From Oscillospiraceae bacterium (GTDB taxonomy: Bacteria > Bacillota > Clostridia > Oscillospirales > Ruminococcaceae): 5,404 nucleotides of DNA. Under the pieces are notes generated by a model, which did no database searches, had not been told where the DNA came from, and worked only from the letters and a program-made list of their open reading frames with translations. Below are positions 1 to 4,793 of the stretch, in pieces. The stretch spans positions 1 through 5,404 of the forward strand of contig CAADWC010000080.1 of the NCBI GenBank assembly GCA_900752625.1. Reading direction: 5' to 3'. Each line of letters starts with the position of its first letter. Within the stretch, counting starts at the first letter, position 1. The position numbers and the translations under genes were made by a program.

Positions 1-95
1 AATTATACATTTTTTCTGAAAATTTAACCGCTCATTTTTGTATGAATTTCAGTAAATTCACAGTTTTATTGTGTATTATTAACATAATATCGACA

Positions 96-121
96 TATCA
101 ACACGTGAAATTTGATACAAT
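96..121 (+). promoter_or_regulatory. Possible extended -10 promoter inside an inverted repeat
   Basis: TGATACAAT at 113-121 fits an extended -10 element (TGnTAnAAT), which would start transcription near 128 and give a leader of about 60 bases before the TTG start at 191. The only -35-like hexamer, TCGACA at 90-95, is 20 bases away, which is too far, so the extended -10 would have to carry the promoter. The arms TATCAA (96-101) and TTGATA (112-117) form an inverted repeat with a 10-base gap that overlaps the -10, so a repressor site is possible. The rest of 1-190 is AT-rich and holds no open reading frame I can support. Confidence 0.4.
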
Positions 122-176
122 GAAATATAAGTAAAAGAATATACAATTTTATAAATATTTTATTTTGCAAACAATT

Positions 177-183
177 AAGGGGG
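177..183 (+). promoter_or_regulatory. Strong ribosome binding site fixing a TTG start
   Basis: AAGGGGG at 177-183 sits seven bases before the TTG at 191. This near-ideal Shine-Dalgarno spacing is the main reason for accepting a TTG start. The frame has no ATG before the J-like segment that could serve instead. Confidence 0.75.
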
Positions 184-190
184 AATTATT

Positions 191-1864
191 TTGCCCAGCA
201 AACTTGGAATTACAGCAACCGAGCTGTTTGCGTGCAACCCGTTCAGAATTCTTGGAGTTCCGGTAAATTCTGCACTATCAGAAATTAATGACGCATATGC
301 CAGAATAATCGAATTAAATGAAAACGGCGGAATAAACGAGTTTACTTCTCCGTTTGATTTTTCATCGCTTCCGCCGTTTTCCAGAGATACTGAATCTGTA
401 AAAAACGCATATGCAAAGCTTGCCAGCAACGGCTACAGATGTTTTGCGTATGCCGACAGTCAGTTCACCGCCGCACTGAATATCGACGACGTTGCTCTTA
501 ACCTTCGCGATATAAGCTGCTACGACTGTTTTCTCAGATGCTATATGTGGCTGGTTATAAACGACGGCGAAATGGAAGAGGTTCAGCTCTGGATTCAGCT
601 GGCGGAATATATCGACAAAATGATAGCATCAACACCTGATACATGGACTAAGTATTTTGACGACAGATTTCCTGGTGAGATGATAGATTCAAAGCTCACC
701 GTCTACAAATCGTTTTATACTACCTTCTGTGAGATCATACTGCTTCCTATCAAGGAACTTGTAAGAGGTTCAATGAAATGCCGCACGGCAACGGACATAC
801 TGAAAGTAAAGGGCATAGACCTTAACGAGGAATTTCCGTATATAGAGATACCGCAGGCAAATGCGCCAAAAAGCGGAGAAAAGCCTCCCAAACTCAAAAT
901 TGCGCTTAAGGACGGAGACGAGTATTTCGATATTTCTACCGGGAAAATGGTTTCATTTGAATCCGAAAATAATGCAGATATAGAAAACAATGAGTTTTCA
1001 GTTGCTTCCGCTCCAATCAAAGCAGAAAGTATCATAACGGAAACGGACGAAGACGAAGCAGAAGCCGACGCAAATCATCCGGAACAAAGCGCTTTCGGCT
1101 CCCAAAACGAAACCGATATATCTTCATTCAGAACTTTTTCAGGTCCGGACTATGAAGACGACGAGGATTATACGGAGCCTAAGCTTCTGAAAAAACCGAT
1201 AACCTTTAAAACCTTTCACGAAGAAGACGATAACGAGCCTTATGTTCAGGATACACATGAAGCTGAGAAGGATGTCAATAACAGGCAGTCTTCTCCGGAG
1301 GTAAAAACCGCTCCCAAGCTTAAAATAAAGAAAAACAGACCCAGCCTGCTTGACAACTCGGATTACTCTGAAGGCGATTCAACCGATATTGTTCTTACGG
1401 ACGAACCTGAAGAGGAAGGAAACCTTTATACCGAAGCGCTCATTCAGATGCTCAGGGCTAACCGCAGCAAAAATCAGATGATGAAAGACGTGGATACCAG
1501 ACACGTTTTTGATAACGGAGACAATCTGAATAACAACACCGAAGCAGAACTGACGATGGACGATATAAACATGAAAAAGTACGACTCGTCACTTCTTGCG
1601 TCTCCTTACGAAGTAGATAGTTCAGGCGAAGCAAATAAAATCTCAAGGGAAGAGAAATTCCGCAATATAAAAATCGACGATATGCTTAATCCGACGATAG
1701 GCGGAAAAACCACCAGAGATTCATTCGAGCCAGACGCCATCGAAGAATTTAAAAAGCAGAAGCAGCAGCGGAAAGCGTCGATAAAATCTCTTGTTTCTTT
1801 ATCGCTTATACTGGCTGCCTGCTGTATAGTGTACGTACTACTCAGGATTAATGACATAATATAA
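191..1864 (+). CDS. Tail-anchored membrane protein with degenerate J-domain-like N-terminus, function unknown
   Basis: I do not recognise a named gene. The 557-residue product shows three parts. Residues 16-92 resemble a J-domain-like module seen in uncharacterised bacterial proteins: NPFRILGVPV, then a helix EINDAYARIIE, a FDFSSLPP turn, and a helix SVKNAYAKLASNGYRCFAY. The HPD tripeptide needed to stimulate DnaK is absent. Residues 93-220 look helical and globular, with cysteines at 110, 113 and 117. Residues 221-515 are rich in Asp, Glu, Ser and Asn and probably disordered, broken by three basic patches (PKLKI at 233, PKLLKK at 330, PKLKIKK at 375). A basic stretch (KKQKQQRK, 521-528) precedes one hydrophobic helix at about 533-551, leaving only a few residues outside. 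This predicts a cytoplasmic body anchored by its C-terminus. The gene appears to be transcribed alone from its own leader and ends at a strong hairpin. It could be an envelope or stress protein, but nothing in the sequence decides that. Confidence 0.85.
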   Translation: MPSKLGITATELFACNPFRILGVPVNSALSEINDAYARIIELNENGGINEFTSPFDFSSLPPFSRDTESVKNAYAKLASNGYRCFAYADSQFTAALNIDDVALNLRDISCYDCFLRCYMWLVINDGEMEEVQLWIQLAEYIDKMIASTPDTWTKYFDDRFPGEMIDSKLTVYKSFYTTFCEIILLPIKELVRGSMKCRTATDILKVKGIDLNEEFPYIEIPQANAPKSGEKPPKLKIALKDGDEYFDISTGKMVSFESENNADIENNEFSVASAPIKAESIITETDEDEAEADANHPEQSAFGSQNETDISSFRTFSGPDYEDDEDYTEPKLLKKPITFKTFHEEDDNEPYVQDTHEAEKDVNNRQSSPEVKTAPKLKIKKNRPSLLDNSDYSEGDSTDIVLTDEPEEEGNLYTEALIQMLRANRSKNQMMKDVDTRHVFDNGDNLNNNTEAELTMDDINMKKYDSSLLASPYEVDSSGEANKISREEKFRNIKIDDMLNPTIGGKTTRDSFEPDAIEEFKKQKQQRKASIKSLVSLSLILAACCIVYVLLRINDII

Positions 1865-1886
1865 CTGAGATTTATGTTTACATAGC

Positions 1887-1931
1887 ATAAAATAAAAGCT
1901 GATTCAGAAAACGAATCAGCTTTTATTTTAT
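1887..1931. terminator. Bidirectional intrinsic terminator between convergent genes
   Basis: A perfect 19-bp stem (1887-1905 with 1913-1931) closes a 7-base loop (AGAAAAC). The core is AGCTGATTC/GAATCAGCT, and the outer part is A-rich on one side and T-rich on the other. Either strand therefore gives a hairpin whose 3' side is U-rich. It lies 23 bases after the plus-strand stop and just after the minus-strand coiled-coil gene, so it can end both transcripts. Confidence 0.9.
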
Positions 1932-1936
1932 ACACA

Positions 1937-2428
1937 TTAATTTTTAGGAGCGCCTATTTTCAGTACGGCAGACTTGGTAGACGTAACGTCTGACAGGCTC
2001 TTGTTAAGCACAACTTCGGCATCGGAAAGAACCTTATCAAGATTTGCAGCAAGCGCATTTCTTATATCCTTGTCCTTTGCAACAGCCTGAGCTACGATTT
2101 CATCAGCCTGCTCCTTTGCACGTTTAAGCTGCTCTTTGGCTATTTCCGTAGCCTGCTTTATTACTTCCTGCTCGGAAATCAGAACCTTGGCGCGCTCTTC
2201 AGCCTTTCTAATTATCTCCTCGGATTTCTTATTAGCCTCGGATATAATATTGTTTTTGTCACGGGTCATATCCTTTGCTCTTTTGATCTCTCCGGGCATA
2301 TTAAGTCTTATACTGTCGATATACTCTCTCATCTGCTCGCAGTCTATCATCTTCTTGTTTGAAAAAGGCACCGACGAGGACTTATCAAGCAGACCGTCCA
2401 TCAGATCAAGAATTTCTTCAATTTTCAT
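1937..2428 (-). CDS. Coiled-coil protein of the coaD operon, DivIVA/SepIVA-like
   Basis: The 163-residue product is almost entirely helical and charged. The N-terminus (1-50) has a conserved-looking pattern: EEILDLMDGLLDK, then VPFSNKKMIDCEQM, an IDSIR helix and a MPGEI motif at 44-48. Residues 50-145 form a long coiled coil rich in Ala, Glu and Lys with heptad spacing (IISEANKKSEEIIRKAEERA). There is no Walker motif, signal peptide or membrane segment. Such proteins next to coaD are often labelled ATPase or ATP synthase subunit because of coiled-coil similarity. The VP...PGE(I/L) head instead resembles, as I recall it, mycobacterial SepIVA, a DivIVA-like division factor. A cytoplasmic scaffold role in envelope growth or division is inference. 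An ATG at 2446 would add six residues, but AAAGGAAG lies between the two ATGs and points to 2428. It is the last gene of the operon, one base after the coaD stop. Confidence 0.88.
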   Translation of the reverse strand: MKIEEILDLMDGLLDKSSSVPFSNKKMIDCEQMREYIDSIRLNMPGEIKRAKDMTRDKNNIISEANKKSEEIIRKAEERAKVLISEQEVIKQATEIAKEQLKRAKEQADEIVAQAVAKDKDIRNALAANLDKVLSDAEVVLNKSLSDVTSTKSAVLKIGAPKN

Positions 2429-2429
2429 T

Positions 2430-2939
2430 TTATGACTTCCTTTCATTATTCCTTATATTCCCGGCAAGACGCGCGGTAATAAAATCAAGTATTTCTGGCG
2501 GAACAAATCCGCTTATATCTCCTCCAAGGCTGGCAATTTCCTTTACCACGCTTGATGACAGATACATATTTTCGCTGCTGGTAGTGAGAAACACCGTTTC
2601 AGCATCGGCGTATAGCTTTTTGTTTGCCAAAGCCATCTGAAATTCATATTCAAAATCGGATACGGCGCGGAGTCCCTTGACAATTGCGCACGCTCCCGTC
2701 CGTTTCAGATACTCTGCAAGCAGACCCTCGTTGCAATCTACCACAACATTATCAAGATGACCGGTCACGGATCTGATCATCTGCATCCGCTCTGTGATTT
2801 TAAAGCTTGAAGCAGTTTTGCTTGCATTGAACGATACAAGTACAATAACCTTATCAAAAAGCTTTGAAGCACGGTTAATTATATCCAGATGCCCTACCGT
2901 CACAGGATCAAAGCTTCCGGGGCAAACAGCAATTCTCAT
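2430..2939 (-). CDS. coaD: Phosphopantetheine adenylyltransferase (PPAT)
   Basis: This cytoplasmic enzyme transfers AMP from ATP to 4'-phosphopantetheine, giving dephospho-CoA and pyrophosphate, the penultimate step of coenzyme A synthesis. The 169-residue length is normal for the family. Residues 7-21 (PGSFDPVTVGHLDII) carry the nucleotidyltransferase T/HxGH signature, with TVGH at 14-17. Lys41 matches the phosphopantetheine-binding lysine region. KGLRAVSDFEYEFQMA (88-103) is the family hallmark with its conserved Arg91. YLSSSVVKEIASLGGD (126-141) carries the triple-serine ATP-binding loop, followed by FVPPEI. All key residues are present, so it should be active. The ATG directly follows the rsmD stop codon, with GAGG (2945-2948) five bases upstream, indicating translational coupling. 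The rsmD-coaD pairing is common in bacteria. Confidence 0.97.
   Translation of the reverse strand: MRIAVCPGSFDPVTVGHLDIINRASKLFDKVIVLVSFNASKTASSFKITERMQMIRSVTGHLDNVVVDCNEGLLAEYLKRTGACAIVKGLRAVSDFEYEFQMALANKKLYADAETVFLTTSSENMYLSSSVVKEIASLGGDISGFVPPEILDFITARLAGNIRNNERKS
2436..2443 (-). promoter_or_regulatory. Ribosome binding site inside the end of coaD
   Basis: AAAGGAAG (minus strand, 2443 down to 2436) lies seven bases before the ATG at 2428 and within the last codons of coaD. It decides the start of the downstream coiled-coil gene against the ATG at 2446, which lies upstream of this site. The arrangement suggests translational coupling to coaD. Confidence 0.7.
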
Positions 2940-3494
2940 TTATACCTCATCTTCCTCGTAGGGAATTTCATAAACCGTTACAGCAATTTTCCCATATTTA
3001 TAGCGTTTTCTTAAAGTTAATCTTCCAAAGCTGTCGTTCAGGGTAAGCTCTTTTTCATGCTCGCACACTACTATGCCGCCCGGATTCATTTTCTTATCCA
3101 GCTCCGGCAGAACATTTTCTATCAGACCCATTCTGTAAGGAGGATCAAGCAATGCTATGTCAAAGCCGGGCTTTGCAACCTTAAGGTACTCAAGACTGTC
3201 CATATTAAGCACTCTTGCAGACTGGACAAAACCGCATTTATTCAGATTATCCTTTACTATATCCACAGCGCTCCTGTTTTTATCCACAAAAACGCAATGC
3301 GACGCCCCCCTGCTCAGCGCTTCTATTCCCAGCTGGCCGCTTCCGGCAAACAAATCCAAGACACTGGCTCCGGGGCAATCGAACTGTATGATCGAAAAAA
3401 CGGCCTCTTTAACCATATCGGAAGTAGGACGTACATCAAGTCCTTCCAGAGTTTTCAGCTTTTTTCCTCTGGCAGCTCCGGTAATAACTCTCAT
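2940..3494 (-). CDS. rsmD: 16S rRNA (guanine(966)-N(2))-methyltransferase RsmD
   Basis: RsmD uses S-adenosylmethionine to methylate N2 of G966 (E. coli numbering) in 16S rRNA during small-subunit assembly. The 184-residue product has the family plan throughout. MRVITGAARGKKL (1-13) is the usual RNA-contacting start, and VRPTSDMVKEAVFSII (21-36) is a hallmark. VLDLFAGSGQLGIEALSRGA (45-64) is the SAM-binding motif I, and Asp71 in CVFVDKN fits motif II. LLDPPY (115-120) is the catalytic (D/N)PPY motif of N-methyltransferases, and KRYKYGK (163-169) is the usual C-terminal basic strand. Nothing is missing. The ATG at 3494 has GAGG at 3503-3506 upstream. It is the first gene of the three-gene operon and sits just behind a near-consensus promoter. 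Confidence 0.96.
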   Translation of the reverse strand: MRVITGAARGKKLKTLEGLDVRPTSDMVKEAVFSIIQFDCPGASVLDLFAGSGQLGIEALSRGASHCVFVDKNRSAVDIVKDNLNKCGFVQSARVLNMDSLEYLKVAKPGFDIALLDPPYRMGLIENVLPELDKKMNPGGIVVCEHEKELTLNDSFGRLTLRKRYKYGKIAVTVYEIPYEEDEV

Positions 3495-3526
3495 AAAACA
3501 AACCTCAATAACTAAATTATGTATTA

Positions 3527-3555
3527 ATTATACTATAAATCGCCCGCTTTGTCTA
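3527..3555 (-). promoter_or_regulatory. Sigma-A type promoter for rsmD-coaD operon
   Basis: On the minus strand, TAGACA (3555-3550) and a perfect TATAAT (3532-3527) are separated by exactly 17 bases. Five of six -35 positions and all -10 positions match consensus. Transcription would start near 3520, leaving a leader of about 25 bases with the ribosome binding site GAGG at 3503-3506. No riboswitch or attenuator fits in so short a leader, so expression is probably constitutive. Confidence 0.85.
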
Positions 3556-3608
3556 TAGCTAAATTTGATTTTTTTAGACGAACGCTGTAATTTCATCAGT
3601 TTTCACAT

Positions 3609-3638
3609 AAAAAAAGAACTCCGAAGCCGGAGTTCTTT
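3609..3638 (-). terminator. Intrinsic terminator of the surface-protein gene
   Basis: On the minus strand an 11-bp stem (AAAGAACTCCG with CGGAGTTCTTT, 3638-3628 and 3623-3613) closes a 4-base GCTT loop. Seven Ts run through the base of the stem and beyond it (3615-3609). It lies 20 bases after the stop codon of the gene at 3659-4642 and isolates that gene from the rsmD promoter downstream. Confidence 0.9.
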
Positions 3639-3658
3639 AAAAATTCTATAGAAATTAA

Positions 3659-4642
3659 TTATTTCTTCTTAGCAACTACAATTGCAGCGCCGGCAAGAGC
3701 GATACCTGCAAGAGCGATACCTGCAGCAGCACCGGACTCAGCAGTCTTATCGGAACCTGCAGAAGTTGAAGTCGTAGCAGTTGTAGATGTAGTAGATGCC
3801 TTTGAAGTAGTAGTCGATGTTGAAGTTGTAGACGCAGCAGATGAAGTAGCCTCAGTCTCAGACTCGGTTGTTTCTGCAGCGCTGCTTTCCTCAGCAGGAG
3901 CCTCTCCAAGGCCTTCTATCGTAAAGGTGATCTCAAGAGTTTCGCCTTCGCCGGGAATAGCAACAGATTCAGGCTCAAGTGTTCCCTCTTCGCTTCCCCA
4001 CTCATTTACCAGCATGAACGAAACATAATCGGCGTCGCCCTTCTGAGGAGCAGTTTCCATTGTGTATTCATTAGAACCGGATTTAAGTGTGATATCCTTT
4101 ACAGAAACAACATTGCCGTCTACTACAGCGTTTCCGTCTTCATCGACCTCGCACGGAATATCTGTTGAAATAGCGATCATATTGAACTGAGACGACGTAA
4201 CTTCTGTGCCGTCGGGCTCTGTATTCTTTGCCATAGACCACTTCTGACCGTTTCTGTCAGTGCCGTCTTCAAATACAGCAGCATCATCGTTGATCGTTCC
4301 GCTTGCAGCAATTGAAATTGTATAAGTACCATCATACTGGATCTTGACATCGCTTACCGAAACAGCAGTATCATAACCGTATCCGGAAGGCTTTGTTTCC
4401 GGCTTTGTTCCGCTTCCGCCCTGAACACCTACAACAGCAGCAGGGAATACAGCCTTTTCACCCTTGGCTTCATCCAACTCAGCCTTGTAAAGATCACGGA
4501 AATTCCATGTATCAGCTGTCTGGAATGCAACACCAGCATTATATTCCTGATCTAAAGCGGAAGATGAAATGCCTGTAGCAGCAAAAGCAGTCATAGCTAC
4601 AGCAGAGGCAGCCATACCTGCAAAAATCTTTCTGAGTTTCAT
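3659..4642 (-). CDS. Secreted surface-anchored protein with Ser/Thr-rich linker, function unknown
   Basis: I recognise the architecture but not a named family. The 327-residue product starts with a signal peptide (MKLRKIF, hydrophobic core to about 25, likely cleavage after SSA at 27-29). Residues about 30-247 form an acidic exported domain with alternating strand-like segments (YTISIAAS, FNMIAIST, VVSVKDITL, YVSFMLV, LEITFTI), suggesting a beta-sandwich such as a carbohydrate-binding or adhesion module. That is inference. Residues 251-299 are almost only Ser, Thr, Ala and Glu, a wall-spanning linker that may be glycosylated. The end, GAAAGIALAGIALAGAA then IVVAKKK, is a hydrophobic helix with a positive tail. 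This is the layout of a sortase signal, but the LPxTG/NPxTG motif is absent (the equivalent position reads TAESG), so it may simply stay in the membrane. AAAGGAAG (4653-4660) is ten bases before the ATG. The gene has its own promoter and terminator, and there is no neighbouring sortase or enzyme gene. Confidence 0.9.
   Translation of the reverse strand: MKLRKIFAGMAASAVAMTAFAATGISSSALDQEYNAGVAFQTADTWNFRDLYKAELDEAKGEKAVFPAAVVGVQGGSGTKPETKPSGYGYDTAVSVSDVKIQYDGTYTISIAASGTINDDAAVFEDGTDRNGQKWSMAKNTEPDGTEVTSSQFNMIAISTDIPCEVDEDGNAVVDGNVVSVKDITLKSGSNEYTMETAPQKGDADYVSFMLVNEWGSEEGTLEPESVAIPGEGETLEITFTIEGLGEAPAEESSAAETTESETEATSSAASTTSTSTTTSKASTTSTTATTSTSAGSDKTAESGAAAGIALAGIALAGAAIVVAKKK
3693..3722 (-). 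repeat. Exact 15-bp tandem duplication in the C-terminal anchor
   Basis: GCAAGAGCGATACCT occurs twice back to back (3693-3707 and 3708-3722, plus strand), followed by a partial third copy (GCA). In the encoded protein it yields GIALAGIALAG within the hydrophobic helix. The copies are identical at DNA level, which suggests recent in-frame slippage or a constraint on this sequence. Confidence 0.9.
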
Positions 4643-4679
4643 AGATATAAAACTTCCTTTCTAAATTAAGTATATCTAT

Positions 4680-4708
4680 ATTGTACTTTATTTTCTTCTA
4701 TATTTCAA
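4680..4708 (-). promoter_or_regulatory. Sigma-A type promoter for the surface-protein gene
   Basis: On the minus strand, TTGAAA (4708-4703) and TACAAT (4685-4680) are spaced by exactly 17 bases, each matching consensus at five of six positions. The start site would be near 4673, giving a leader of about 30 bases with the AAAGGAAG ribosome binding site. An 8-bp palindrome, CAAATTTG (4722-4729), lies about 14 bases upstream of the -35 and could be a regulator or UP-type site. Confidence 0.8.
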
Positions 4709-4752
4709 CTGACTTATTGAACAAATTTGATAACGTTTTCTTATATAATTTT

Positions 4753-4778
4753 GACAAAAAAACACCAGAATTTTTGTC
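4753..4778 (-). terminator. Weak hairpin after the dehydrogenase gene
   Basis: GACAAAAA (4753-4760) and TTTTTGTC (4771-4778) form an 8-bp AT-rich stem with a 10-base loop, 15 bases after the stop codon of the minus-strand dehydrogenase. On that strand a run of seven Ts falls inside the loop and stem rather than after it. It is therefore a poor intrinsic terminator and may allow read-through towards the surface-protein gene. Confidence 0.3.
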
Positions 4779-4793
4779 GCTGTCACCAAGCCG

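Noticed and set aside
43..60. TGAATTT-CAGT-AAATTCA inverted repeat as terminator or operator
   Set aside because: The 7-bp arms are pure AT apart from one pair, no U tract follows, and no gene ends nearby within the window. It is probably chance in AT-rich DNA.
236..466. A functional DnaJ co-chaperone
   Set aside because: The HPD tripeptide between helices II and III is missing and there is no Gly/Phe or zinc-finger region, so only a J-like fold is suggested.
519..541. Cysteines 110, 113 and 117 in the J-like protein as a metal or Fe-S site
   Set aside because: The CxxCxxxC spacing is the reverse of the radical-SAM motif, the segment looks like an amphipathic helix, and no companion ligand motif or partner gene is present.
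715..1035. Antisense reading frame opposite the J-like gene
   Set aside because: It has no ribosome binding site or recognisable motif and lies wholly within a better-supported gene; the same holds for the frames at 175-429, 1458-1646 and 1606-1935.
1937..2428. ATP synthase or V-type ATPase subunit
   Set aside because: There are no other ATPase genes nearby and no family-specific motif. The resemblance comes from the coiled coil, and the operon context is rsmD-coaD.
2136..2640. Plus-strand frames opposite the coiled-coil gene and coaD, rich in Leu, Ile and Ser
   Set aside because: These are mirror images of coiled-coil codons, which read hydrophobic on the other strand. coaD and its neighbour are clearly coding on the minus strand.
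3057..3558. Plus-strand frames opposite rsmD
   Set aside because: rsmD has full family motifs on the minus strand, and the opposite frames lack start signals and similarity to anything recognisable.
3746..3892. Ser/Thr-rich repeats as a DNA minisatellite or CRISPR-like array
   Set aside because: The codons vary and there is no constant repeat unit or spacer pattern. It is a low-complexity protein linker.
3676..3909. Leu/Arg/Gln-rich minus-strand frame overlapping the surface-protein tail
   Set aside because: It is a shifted reading of the Ser/Thr-rich low-complexity linker, with no ribosome binding site.
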